Source of the DNA: an uncultured Fluviicola sp. | Lineage (GTDB): Bacteria > Bacteroidota > Bacteroidia > Flavobacteriales > Crocinitomicaceae | DNA: 64,000 bases | Direction: 5' to 3' | NCBI RefSeq assembly: GCF_946478805.1 | Contig: NZ_CAMLDC010000005.1 | Coordinates: 1 to 64,000, forward strand | Shown: in pieces, positions 8,548 through 17,185 of the stretch | How positions within the stretch are numbered: the stretch's first letter is position 1 | Layout of the letters: every line of letters starts with the position of its first letter | Notes under the pieces: generated by a model | What the model was told of the DNA's origin: nothing | Database searches by the model: none | What the model saw: the letters and a program-made list of their open reading frames with translations, nothing else | Program-made: the position numbers and the translations under genes

Positions 8548-11500
8548 TTACTGTTTCACTACCCGCTGAATACTATGTCCTTGTGAGTTTTTGAAATCAA
8601 ACAAATAAACTCCTCTTTCAAAATTCTGAAGCGAAACAGTTCCATTATTTTGAATTCGGTCTTTCAGTACCACTTTTCCTTGAAGATCATAAACGATCAA
8701 TTCGGCAGCCGAACCTGAGAAACTGATGTGAATCTGATCATTGGTTGGATTGGGGTAGATCTCGAACAAGTCCTTTCCGAGATCTGTTAATCCCGCTGTA
8801 CTAACATGTCCGTTATTGAAGTAAATTGCTTCGGTCACCGTGAAGTATTCTCCCAACGATTTATTCGGACAGAACACACTCAATTGTACCCAATAAACTC
8901 CGTTTCCATTGTTCAGCACATAACTTGTCGTGTCGAAGTTCGATCCGTTAGAATCCACGATATTCCAAATCACGTTTACCGTATTTCCATTTGCCCAAAT
9001 CGAATCAATGTAAGCGGTATCAATTCCAGCGTAATAAATATTGCAGTTGGTCATAGTAACTCCCAGTGAATCCTGGGCAAGTGAATCGACAAATGGGTTA
9101 TTGAAGACGTAGTTTGAATCGACTGGGATGACAAGCGTTGTAGAAAGCGTATCCCCGCAATAATCTGTTACATGTAAGTCATGCATTCCCGGACATAGAT
9201 TCATTATCAGGCTGTATCCATTGGAAGTCAGCATTTGTGAACCATTATCAAGATCCAGCTCGAAAGGAGCGTTTTCAGAAACAGTGACAGCAAGCTGACC
9301 AATACATGAGTTTGCATCGGAAGGTGAAGCGAAAGCAGAAATTGTTATCGGTTGATTCGAATAAACCGCAAGATCCAGCGTAATAATAGAATCACATCCG
9401 CCAACGCTTACCAGAGTGTCCGAATACTGCCCGGAAGTGGTATATGTTACACCCGTCTGTGCCCAATAGTAATCATTACAACTCGTGACCGGTAAAAGTT
9501 CACTAGACGGATAACAATCCAGAAGTCGTGCAATCCTGTTTCTATTAATTCCATTGTAAGTGGTAAAATTTCCACTCATTATAATTCTTCCATCCGATTG
9601 AACTGCTAAATTAGTAACGGTCGTGTTTGTTCCTGATCCAGGATTAAATGTTGTATCAAGAGTTCCGTCTGCATTCAATCGTGCAATATTTTTCCTCGCA
9701 ACTCCATTGATGTTTGAAAACAATCCTCCTATAACAATCCGGCCATTTGGCTGAATTAATAGGGCATTAACTGTATTCATGGATCCGGTAAATGTGAGTA
9801 TATTGAATCCCGGGTCCATCGTTCCATCCGCATTCAGGCGAACAATTGCTCTGCCTGAATTCCCATTAAATGATGTAAAAGATCCTCCTAACAAGATTTT
9901 TCCATTTGGTTGCAATGCTGCAGTATACAAAGTGGTGTTGGGACCTGATCCGCTATTAAAGGAGGCATCGGGTGTACCATCTTCGTTGAGCCTGACAATT
10001 TTGTTATATGAGGCGCCATTGTAGGAGGTGAAGTTTCCCACAGCCAATATTTTACCATCCGGCTGCAGGATGATTTTATCCAAATAATCATTAAATCCAC
10101 TTCCGATATTAAAGCTCATATCCAGAGATCCGTCCGGATTTAAGCGTGCTATTCCAGGTCTCTGAACATTGTTGATTGAAAAGAACTCTCCTCCCAATAA
10201 TATCTTGCCGTCTGATTGTACCTTAATAGTAGTAACAGCACCATCTGCACCCGTTCCTGCATCAAATGACTGGTCGATGGAACCATCTGAATTTAAACGG
10301 ATTACCCGATTTATAAGTGTATCATTGAACGATGTGAAGTTACCCCCCAACAAAATCTTTCCGTCTGCCTGGATATAGCTTGCAGAAACATTCAAAAATG
10401 CCCCAGTCCCTATCTCGAAAGTGGAATCCAGATTACCATCTTGCGGATTGAGTCTTGCAATACTTGTACGATAAGCATTATTTATACTGTAGAAAATTCC
10501 ACCCACAACCAATTTACCATCCGTTTGTAAGTTAATCGTATGAACCACATTTGTAGCCCCCGTACCGGAATTAAATACATCATCCAAAGAACCGTCTTCA
10601 TTGACTTTGACGATTTTGTTGAACGGTACATCGTTCACAGTCGAAAAACTTCCTCCTAAAACAATTTTCCCACCAGGTATTATATTGACAGCATAAATAA
10701 ATGTATTGGCAGGCAAGCTGACGTTAAACGTACTGTCAATAATGCCATCCGTTTCAAATCGTACGATGCCATTATGGATCGAATCATTTACAGTGTTGAA
10801 ATAACCTCCTGCGAGTATTTTCCCATCCGATTGGCACTGAATCGTCCAAACGTCGTTCTGGTTGATTCCTGTACCCGGGTCAAAATTGTTGTCTCTTGTT
10901 CCGTCAGTATTCAACCGGGCAATTCTATTAATCGCAAAACCATCCAAATCGGTAAAGTTTCCCCCGATTAGAATTTTTCCATCTGCCTGCAGGTTCATGG
11001 ATTGCACAAAATAATCAACCCCACTACCCGGATTGAAACTCAAATCTACAGATCCATCACCGTTCAATCGCGCAATATCATTCACCGAAGTATAATTTAC
11101 TGTCGAAAAATTTCCACCAATCAGAATTTTTCCATCCGGTTGAACGGCGGTTGTGTAAACAGTTCCAAAAACACCATTTCCTGCATAAAAACTTTGATCA
11201 ATCGAACCATTACTATTCAATCGGGCAATTTTTTTTCTGACATCAATATTAACCTCCATAAATTCCCCACCTACGATGATTTTTCCGTCGGGCTGTAAAC
11301 TGATAGTCAAAATGTCCCCATCCGTGTTATTCATTACGGACTCTAGTGTTCCATCCGGATTGATCCTTATGATTTGACTATCAGAACTCGCATTCTCATT
11401 TATTGCCATAATGATCTTCCCGTCCGGTTGAATTACGGATGCTCTGGCGGTATAATTGCTTGTCCCAACAGCGGAATAATTAGTATTGAAACTTGAGTCC

Positions 11501-11748
11501 AGAGTCCCGTTTGGATTCAATCGGGCAATATTTGTTCTGGGAACTCCATTAACCGCAGTAAAGTTGCCTCCAATGACAATTTTTCCATCTGGCTGCACAC
11601 AACTTGTATAAACAATACCGCTCACCAGACTCCCCCGATTGATCCCTGTATCATTGGGATTAAATGAAAAATCGTTACTCCCGGGCTGTGCAAAACTTAA
11701 GCTTGATAGAATGGTTGAAAAAAAGATTGTTGCGATTAAACGATTCAT
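8548..11748 (-). CDS. delta-60-repeat T9SS cargo protein with extra pre-CTD module
   Basis: 1066 residues. The ATG at 11748 (MNRLIATIFF, signal peptide ending SFAQPG) is preferred over one 21 codons upstream that would translate the gcvP terminator. Residues about 20-750 are well-preserved delta-60 repeats (LQPDGKILVGG.FT and NGTLDSSFN types). Then comes one Cys module (SCNDYYWAQTG), and at about 885-993 a ~100-residue module with VFCPNKS and IYF that also occurs in the protein at 54173-55750. The T9SS sorting domain (FEIYPNPTNDQ to QRVVKQ) ends the protein. Surface or secreted location follows from the sorting domain; function is unknown. Confidence 0.88.
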   Translation of the reverse strand: MNRLIATIFFSTILSSLSFAQPGSNDFSFNPNDTGINRGSLVSGIVYTSCVQPDGKIVIGGNFTAVNGVPRTNIARLNPNGTLDSSFNTNYSAVGTSNYTARASVIQPDGKIIMAINENASSDSQIIRINPDGTLESVMNNTDGDILTISLQPDGKIIVGGEFMEVNIDVRKKIARLNSNGSIDQSFYAGNGVFGTVYTTAVQPDGKILIGGNFSTVNYTSVNDIARLNGDGSVDLSFNPGSGVDYFVQSMNLQADGKILIGGNFTDLDGFAINRIARLNTDGTRDNNFDPGTGINQNDVWTIQCQSDGKILAGGYFNTVNDSIHNGIVRFETDGIIDSTFNVSLPANTFIYAVNIIPGGKIVLGGSFSTVNDVPFNKIVKVNEDGSLDDVFNSGTGATNVVHTINLQTDGKLVVGGIFYSINNAYRTSIARLNPQDGNLDSTFEIGTGAFLNVSASYIQADGKILLGGNFTSFNDTLINRVIRLNSDGSIDQSFDAGTGADGAVTTIKVQSDGKILLGGEFFSINNVQRPGIARLNPDGSLDMSFNIGSGFNDYLDKIILQPDGKILAVGNFTSYNGASYNKIVRLNEDGTPDASFNSGSGPNTTLYTAALQPNGKILLGGSFTSFNGNSGRAIVRLNADGTMDPGFNILTFTGSMNTVNALLIQPNGRIVIGGLFSNINGVARKNIARLNADGTLDTTFNPGSGTNTTVTNLAVQSDGRIIMSGNFTTYNGINRNRIARLLDCYPSSELLPVTSCNDYYWAQTGVTYTTSGQYSDTLVSVGGCDSIITLDLAVYSNQPITISAFASPSDANSCIGQLAVTVSENAPFELDLDNGSQMLTSNGYSLIMNLCPGMHDLHVTDYCGDTLSTTLVIPVDSNYVFNNPFVDSLAQDSLGVTMTNCNIYYAGIDTAYIDSIWANGNTVNVIWNIVDSNGSNFDTTSYVLNNGNGVYWVQLSVFCPNKSLGEYFTVTEAIYFNNGHVSTAGLTDLGKDLFEIYPNPTNDQIHISFSGSAAELIVYDLQGKVVLKDRIQNNGTVSLQNFERGVYLFDFKNSQGHSIQRVVKQ

Positions 11749-11766
11749 ACGGTTAAATTGATTGCA

Positions 11767-11774
11767 CAAAAATA
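11767..11774 (-). promoter_or_regulatory. -7 box TATTTTTG
   Basis: Exact TAnnTTTG on the minus strand, 18 nt before the ATG at 11748. It is placed in the T-tract of the gcvP terminator, as at 5443-5450. Confidence 0.55.
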
Positions 11775-11808
11775 CAAAAATCCGCTCACCAAGCGATGAA
11801 CGGATTTT
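11770..11808 (-). terminator. intrinsic terminator of gcvP
   Basis: Minus-strand RNA forms a 12-bp stem (11797-11808 with 11777-11788, one wobble) followed by TTTTTG. It lies 21 bases after the gcvP stop and shares its AATCCG/CGGATT core with two other terminators here. Confidence 0.85.
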
Positions 11809-11829
11809 CACTATAAATTATTTATTGTC

Positions 11830-14658
11830 TTAAGCCTCCACGTGCATGTAGCTCTCCACACTCGGACAAGAACATACTAAGTTTCTGTCTCCATAAGCAT
11901 TGTCTACACGGCGTACAGGAACCCAGTATTTCCAATCTTTCAAGTAGGCAACCGGGTAAGCTGCTTCTTGCGGAGAATATGGGTAATTCCATTCTTGATT
12001 GATGATACAATCTGCTGTATGCGGAGCGTTCTTCAATAAGTTGTTTTCTTTATCGGATTTTCCGTTCTCGATATCCGCAATTTCCTGGCGGATCTTGATC
12101 ATCGCTTCGATGAAACGATCCAATTCTTCCTTGTCTTCCGATTCGGTCGGTTCCACCATCAAGGTTCCCGCTACCGGGAAAGATACTGTTGGTGCATGGA
12201 AATTGAAGTCGATCAGGCGTTTTGCCATGTCTGCTACTTCCACGTCTGCTGTTTTCTTGAAATCACGGCAATCCAGGATCATTTCGTGAGCTACCGTACC
12301 GTTTTTACCGGTGTACAACACATCGTAATGACCTTTCAATTTCGCTGCAATGTAATTCGCATTCAAAATTGCCGCTTCTGTAGATTCACGCAATCCTTGT
12401 GCTCCCAGCATTTTGATGTATCCGTAAGAGATCAACAAAATCAAAGCACTTCCGTAAGGTGCCGCAGAAACTGCATGAATCGGTGTGCTTCCTCCTGCTG
12501 CAACAACCGGGTTACTTGGCAAGAAAGGGGCTAAATGCGCTGCTACTCCGATTGGTCCCATTCCAGGTCCACCACCTCCGTGAGGAATAGCGAATGTTTT
12601 GTGTAAGTTCAAGTGACAAACGTCTGCTCCGATGTTTCCCGGATTGGTTAACCCAACTTGTGCATTCATGTTTGCACCATCCATGTACACTTGTCCACCA
12701 TTCTCATGAATGATTGACGTAATCTCACGGATTCCTTCTTCGTAAACTCCATGAGTAGACGGATAAGTGACCATCAGACCTGCCAATTCGTTCCCGATCT
12801 GGTTCGCTACTGTTCTTAATTCTTCTATATTGATGTTTCCATTTTCGTCACAACCTGTTACAACCACTTCCATTCCTGCCATTACTGCAGAAGCCGGGTT
12901 TGTTCCATGCGCCGATGATGGAATAATCATTTTTTTGCGTTGCATATCTCCACGGCTTTCATGGTATGCTTTGATTACCATCAATCCGGCGTATTCTCCT
13001 TGAGCACCTGAATTCGGTTGTAAAGACATCGCTGCAAATCCAGTTGATTCACACAAATCTTTTTCCAACTGACGGAACATTGCGTGATAACCGGCAGCCT
13101 GCTCAACCGGAGCAAACGGGTGCATGTTTGCAAACTGGGGATTCGTAATCGGAATCAGCTCGGAAGCTGCATTCAATTTCATGGTACAAGATCCCAAAGG
13201 AATCATGGAATGTACCAAGGACAAATCTTTATTCTCCAAACGTTTCAGGTAACGCATCATTTTGGATTCAGAATGATGTTTGTTGAACGTTGCATGTGTA
13301 AATACTCCGTCTGTACGCAAAACTGAAGAAGCTAAAGTAGATGACTCAGCTTTGTTGGCACCGAAGATTGACAAGATCGTAGCAACATCTTCCATCGTGT
13401 GTGGTTCGCCGAAACTGATTGTCAATTCAGACCCATTGATGATGCGGAAGTTCATTCCCTTCGCTTCAGCTGCCGCTTTGATTTTCGCTGTATCTACTCC
13501 TTTTACCCAAACCGTGTCAAAAAATGAATCAGAGCCTACTTGAATTCCTGCTGCTTTCAATCCATTTGCTGTTGCAGAAGCCAACCCGTTTACATGGTTC
13601 GCAATCTCTTTCATTCCGTCCGGACCGTGATATACCGCATACATGGAAGCCATTACTGCCAGCAATGCCTGCGCTGTACAAATATTCGATGTTGCTTTAT
13701 CTCTTTTAATGTGCTGCTCACGTGTTTGCAATGCCATACGCAATGCCATGTTGTCGTCTGCATCTTTCGATACACCAATGATACGACCTGGAATAGTGCG
13801 TTTGTAATCCTCTTTTGTTGCGAAAAATGCTGCGTGAGGACCACCATAACCCATCGGAACTCCGAAACGTTGTGACGTACCGAAAACTACATCCGCTCCA
13901 AGTGACCCCGGTGATTTCAAGACAACCAATGAAAGGATATCCGCAGCAACTGCCGTTTTCAATCCATTATTGCGACCGATAAATCCGGTAACGTCCGTAA
14001 TATTTCCGTAAACATCCGGATATTGAATAATCGCTCCGAAATAGGTGCCATCATTTGTGAAAGTTGTTTCATCACCTTCAACCAATTCAATTCCTAAATT
14101 GATCGCTCTTCCGAGAACAACATCTTTTGTTTGAGGGAATGCATTTTTGGAAATGAAAAATTTATTTACACCGTCTTTCACCTCTTGTCGGGAACGCGAA
14201 TTCCAGAACATGATCATTGCTTCCGAAGCAGCCGTTCCTTCATCCAAAAGAGATGCATTAGCGATTTCCATTCCCGTCAATTCCAAAACCATTGTCTGGA
14301 AATTAAGCAAGGCCTCCAAACGACCCTGAGAAATCTCAGCCTGGTAAGGAGTATAAGCAGTATACCATCCCGGATTCTCCAGTACGTTACGCAAAATAAC
14401 AGAAGGAACAATTGTTTCATTGTATCCTAAACCGATAAAAGACTTGTATACTTTATTTTGAGCACCTAAAGCTGTAATGTGCTGCAAGTATTCTTGCTCG
14501 CTCATTGCAGCATCAATCCTCAGCTCTCCGGATAACCGGATGTGTGAAGGAATTGTTTTATCTACTAATTCTTGAATTGATTTAACTCCAATAGCAGCTA
14601 ACATCTCAGATTTCTCAGCTGAATCAGGTCCAATGTGACGGGATGAAAATGCACTCAT
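11830..14658 (-). CDS. gcvP: glycine dehydrogenase (decarboxylating), P protein
   Basis: 942 residues, the normal length for the fused (alpha-beta) P protein of the glycine cleavage system. It decarboxylates glycine and passes the aminomethyl group to lipoylated H protein, feeding one-carbon units to tetrahydrofolate in the cytoplasm. The N-terminus has the typical FSSRHIGP motif. The PLP-binding Lys687 sits in HLNLHKTF, followed by the glycine-rich loop PHGGGGPGMGP. It stands alone, with its own promoter (14706-14713), 5' hairpin and terminator; gcvT and gcvH are not nearby. metF at 31 kb draws on the same one-carbon pool. Identification is very secure. Confidence 0.98.
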   Translation of the reverse strand: MSAFSSRHIGPDSAEKSEMLAAIGVKSIQELVDKTIPSHIRLSGELRIDAAMSEQEYLQHITALGAQNKVYKSFIGLGYNETIVPSVILRNVLENPGWYTAYTPYQAEISQGRLEALLNFQTMVLELTGMEIANASLLDEGTAASEAMIMFWNSRSRQEVKDGVNKFFISKNAFPQTKDVVLGRAINLGIELVEGDETTFTNDGTYFGAIIQYPDVYGNITDVTGFIGRNNGLKTAVAADILSLVVLKSPGSLGADVVFGTSQRFGVPMGYGGPHAAFFATKEDYKRTIPGRIIGVSKDADDNMALRMALQTREQHIKRDKATSNICTAQALLAVMASMYAVYHGPDGMKEIANHVNGLASATANGLKAAGIQVGSDSFFDTVWVKGVDTAKIKAAAEAKGMNFRIINGSELTISFGEPHTMEDVATILSIFGANKAESSTLASSVLRTDGVFTHATFNKHHSESKMMRYLKRLENKDLSLVHSMIPLGSCTMKLNAASELIPITNPQFANMHPFAPVEQAAGYHAMFRQLEKDLCESTGFAAMSLQPNSGAQGEYAGLMVIKAYHESRGDMQRKKMIIPSSAHGTNPASAVMAGMEVVVTGCDENGNINIEELRTVANQIGNELAGLMVTYPSTHGVYEEGIREITSIIHENGGQVYMDGANMNAQVGLTNPGNIGADVCHLNLHKTFAIPHGGGGPGMGPIGVAAHLAPFLPSNPVVAAGGSTPIHAVSAAPYGSALILLISYGYIKMLGAQGLRESTEAAILNANYIAAKLKGHYDVLYTGKNGTVAHEMILDCRDFKKTADVEVADMAKRLIDFNFHAPTVSFPVAGTLMVEPTESEDKEELDRFIEAMIKIRQEIADIENGKSDKENNLLKNAPHTADCIINQEWNYPYSPQEAAYPVAYLKDWKYWVPVRRVDNAYGDRNLVCSCPSVESYMHVEA

Positions 14659-14681
14659 AAAATTTCACTCTTTTTTTGAAA

Positions 14682-14713
14682 CTTACCTTTACTGGTAAGC
14701 AGGTGCAAAGATA
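14682..14713 (-). promoter_or_regulatory. gcvP -7 box and 5'-UTR hairpin
   Basis: TATCTTTG at 14706-14713 is an exact TAnnTTTG on the minus strand. Directly after the predicted transcription start, 14694-14699 and 14682-14687 form a perfect 6-bp hairpin (CTTACC/GGTAAG, 6-nt loop). The leader is only about 42 nt, so this is not a glycine riboswitch. The hairpin may shield the 5' end. Confidence 0.5.
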
Positions 14714-14848
14714 GCGATTTTCACGTTCTATTATTTCGATTTAGCTGGAATATTTGTTAAGTCAAATCGGAAGTTTTCAATAGACCTGCAAGAATGGAAT
14801 TCAAACGGATGACCCGGCTGAAATTAAGACAAAAGCGATCGTGGCTTC

Positions 14849-15103
14849 TTACTTGCAACTTGCTTTTCGCTCCATCATTTCCGGACCGCTCATCAACTCG
14901 AATTCCTTGCACTTAGCCTTCTTCGTTTTGATCAGTTCTTTGATTTCTTTTTGACCGCTGACCGTGAGTTTTTTTGTTCGTAATTGGTCGTATTTATTTG
15001 TCAACTCATCGCTTGCACGGATACAATCACAAATTGAATCTTCACTGCAAGAAGAAAGAATAAGGGAAGAAAGTGTGAGAATTGTGAAAATCGGGAGTTT
15101 CAT
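14849..15103 (-). CDS. small lipoprotein, unknown function
   Basis: 84 residues. It has a signal peptide of about 18 residues with a lipobox ending at Cys19 (ILSSC). The mature part is short, Lys/Glu-rich and probably helical, with four more cysteines (CDC, KCKE and ASCK near the C-terminus) that could form disulphides in the periplasm. I do not recognise a family. It stands between gcvP (same strand, 190 nt downstream) and a divergent aminotransferase gene. No TAnnTTTG box was seen upstream. Confidence 0.65.
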   Translation of the reverse strand: MKLPIFTILTLSSLILSSCSEDSICDCIRASDELTNKYDQLRTKKLTVSGQKEIKELIKTKKAKCKEFELMSGPEMMERKASCK

Positions 15104-15203
15104 AATGTGTTTATTAAATTGGATTCCTGTTAAATATCCTTTGCCGAACGCATCAAATTATGAAGGAATGATTTACTTTGTTAATTGCAAACAAATGTAA
15201 CCC

Positions 15204-16334
15204 ATGCAAACAAAACTTCCAAAAGTAGGAACCACGATCTTTTCAACCATGAGCCAGATGGCAAATGAATACCATGCCATCAATCTTTCTCAAGGTTTCC
15301 CGAATTTTCCAATTGATCCATTGATTGAGGAACTTTTGGCAAAGAATAGCAAGGATAATGTCCATCAATACGCCCCGATGGCCGGTTTGCCGTCGTTATT
15401 GGATGGGATTGCCGGGATGGTACATCGCGTCTATAACCGGGAAATCAATCCGGCAACTGAAATCCTGATTACTGCCGGAGCAACGCAAGGTATTTTTGCA
15501 GCACTTCAGGCTTTGGTTCATTTTGGCGATGAAGTGGTTATTTTAGATCCTGCGTATGATTGCTACGGTCCGGCTGTCCATTTGGCCGGTGGAAAAGCGA
15601 TCCATATTCCCATGCGGGAGGATTTTACAATTGATTGGCGGGAATTGAGACAAACGGTCAATCAAAAAACACGGGTTCTGATCATCAATAATCCACATAA
15701 TCCATCTGGAAAAATGATGGATGAATCGGACTATGACGCCTTGGTTCAGGTAATGACAGACCATCCCAACCTGATTCTTTGTTCTGATGAGGTATACGAA
15801 TTCATCACTTTTGAAAAGACGCACTTTTCCGCACATAACAATGAAATTTTGCGAAACAGGAGTGTAATTGTTTCTTCCTTTGGCAAAACATTTCATTTGA
15901 CCGGTTGGAAAGTAGGTTACATTATTGCTCCCGAAAACATTCTGAAAGAAATTAAAAAAGTGCATCAGTTCATGGTGTTCTCAGTAAATAGCGTGGCTCA
16001 AAAAACCCTGGCGGATTATATCTCCACCACCGATGTCACTACCTTGGGGAAATTCTACCAGGACAAGCGCGACCAATTCAAACAATTGATGTCAAAAAGC
16101 AAGTTTGAATTTTTGCCAAGTGAAGGAACTTATTTCCAAACAGTGAGATACCGGGAAATTTCCGATCTGCCTGATGTTCAATTTTGCGAATGGATGGTGA
16201 AGGAAGTTGGTGTGGCTGCAATTCCACTTTCTGTCTTCTATGAAGAGTTGAATGATTATCATACAATTCGTTTCTGTTTTGCAAAAACTGACGAAACATT
16301 AATTCAAGCCGCAGAAAGACTATGCAAGATTTAA
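15204..16334 (+). CDS. PLP aminotransferase, methionine/glutamine transaminase type (YbdL-like)
   Basis: 376 residues, a class I/II fold type I aminotransferase. It has NNPHNPSG (residues about 160-167), the SDEVYEF motif and PLP-binding Lys228 in SSFGKTFHLTGWK, followed by the phosphate-binding region. The family (E. coli YbdL, kynurenine/glutamine transaminase K-like) transaminates methionine or its keto acid with glutamine. Its reading frame overlaps by 13 nt with an omega-amidase-like gene. That fits the glutamine transaminase/omega-amidase couple, in which glutamine is the amino donor and the resulting 2-oxoglutaramate is hydrolysed. Since the window also has kmo and kynU, kynurenine as a substrate is an alternative. 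Confidence 0.9.
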   Translation: MQTKLPKVGTTIFSTMSQMANEYHAINLSQGFPNFPIDPLIEELLAKNSKDNVHQYAPMAGLPSLLDGIAGMVHRVYNREINPATEILITAGATQGIFAALQALVHFGDEVVILDPAYDCYGPAVHLAGGKAIHIPMREDFTIDWRELRQTVNQKTRVLIINNPHNPSGKMMDESDYDALVQVMTDHPNLILCSDEVYEFITFEKTHFSAHNNEILRNRSVIVSSFGKTFHLTGWKVGYIIAPENILKEIKKVHQFMVFSVNSVAQKTLADYISTTDVTTLGKFYQDKRDQFKQLMSKSKFEFLPSEGTYFQTVRYREISDLPDVQFCEWMVKEVGVAAIPLSVFYEELNDYHTIRFCFAKTDETLIQAAERLCKI

Positions 16335-17113
16335 GTATCACATTTGTTCAGGCAGACCAGATCTGGGAAGACAAGGCAGCCAATTTGGAGCATTATGCAT
16401 TGTTATTGAAATCCGTTGACAAGACAGACCTGATTCTTTTCCCCGAAATGTTCCAAACCGGATTCTCCATGAATGTAAGTCAATTGGCAGAAAAAATGGA
16501 GGACAGTCCAAGCATTTCCTGGCTAAGACAAGTCGCTAAGGAAAAAAATGCAGCATGTTATACTTCATTGATTATAGAGGAGAACGGAAATTACTATAAC
16601 CGTGGGGTGTTTATAGAGCCGAATGGAACCATTACTTCTTACGATAAACGCAAATTATTTGGAATGGCTGAAGAGTCCGTTCACTTCACTGCGGGAGTAA
16701 AAGAAGTCATTGTTGAGTATCTCGGATGGAAAATCAATTTACAGATTTGTTATGATTTGCGTTTCCCTGAAAACATTCGCAACGGAGAAGTTGATGGCTT
16801 ACCGATTTATGATCTCCTTTTGTACATTGCAAACTGGCCGGAGAGAAGAATACATCATTGGTCCACACTTCTTCCGGCAAGAGCCATTGAAAACCAATGT
16901 TATGTAGCCGGGTTGAATCGGGTCGGCAGAGATAATACCGGGTTGACTTATACAGGTCAGAGCAAATTAATCAACCTTCTTGGAGAAGAAATTTCCAACC
17001 TTTCTGATTCCGAAAACGTCATTAGCTATAGTATTAGTTATGAAGAACAAAGGCAATTGCGAGATAAATTACCTTTTTTGAGGGACAGCAATTACCGTTC
17101 ATTTCATAATTAG
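16322..17113 (+). CDS. nitrilase-family omega-amidase (YafV/MtnU-like)
   Basis: 263 residues, the usual size for carbon-nitrogen hydrolases. The catalytic triad is visible as Glu42 (LFPEMFQTGFSM), a Lys in YDKRKLF (residues 107-113) and Cys143 (QICYDLRFPE). The wording around these motifs is that of omega-amidases, which hydrolyse 2-oxoglutaramate or 2-oxosuccinamate. It starts inside the 3' end of the aminotransferase gene (13-nt overlap, different frame), so the two are probably translationally coupled and serve one pathway, most likely methionine salvage with glutamine as amino donor. Another amidase specificity cannot be excluded. Confidence 0.88.
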   Translation: MQDLSITFVQADQIWEDKAANLEHYALLLKSVDKTDLILFPEMFQTGFSMNVSQLAEKMEDSPSISWLRQVAKEKNAACYTSLIIEENGNYYNRGVFIEPNGTITSYDKRKLFGMAEESVHFTAGVKEVIVEYLGWKINLQICYDLRFPENIRNGEVDGLPIYDLLLYIANWPERRIHHWSTLLPARAIENQCYVAGLNRVGRDNTGLTYTGQSKLINLLGEEISNLSDSENVISYSISYEEQRQLRDKLPFLRDSNYRSFHN

Positions 17114-17185
17114 TACCGTTTAATAAATAAACTGACCTTTTGTGGGTCAAATAATTAAATTTAGAACTTAGTAAATTAAAGAAAC

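Noticed and set aside
8548..11748. CRISPR-like repetition in the delta-60 genes
   Set aside because: The repeats are degenerate, in frame and encode a known protein repeat with regular spacing of about 50 codons.
12196..12534. Long open frames antisense to gcvP
   Set aside because: They are reading-frame shadows of a strongly conserved gene, without start signals or domain-like sequence.
14659..14713. Glycine riboswitch upstream of gcvP
   Set aside because: The leader from the -7 box to the ATG is about 42 nt, far too short, and only one 6-bp hairpin is present.
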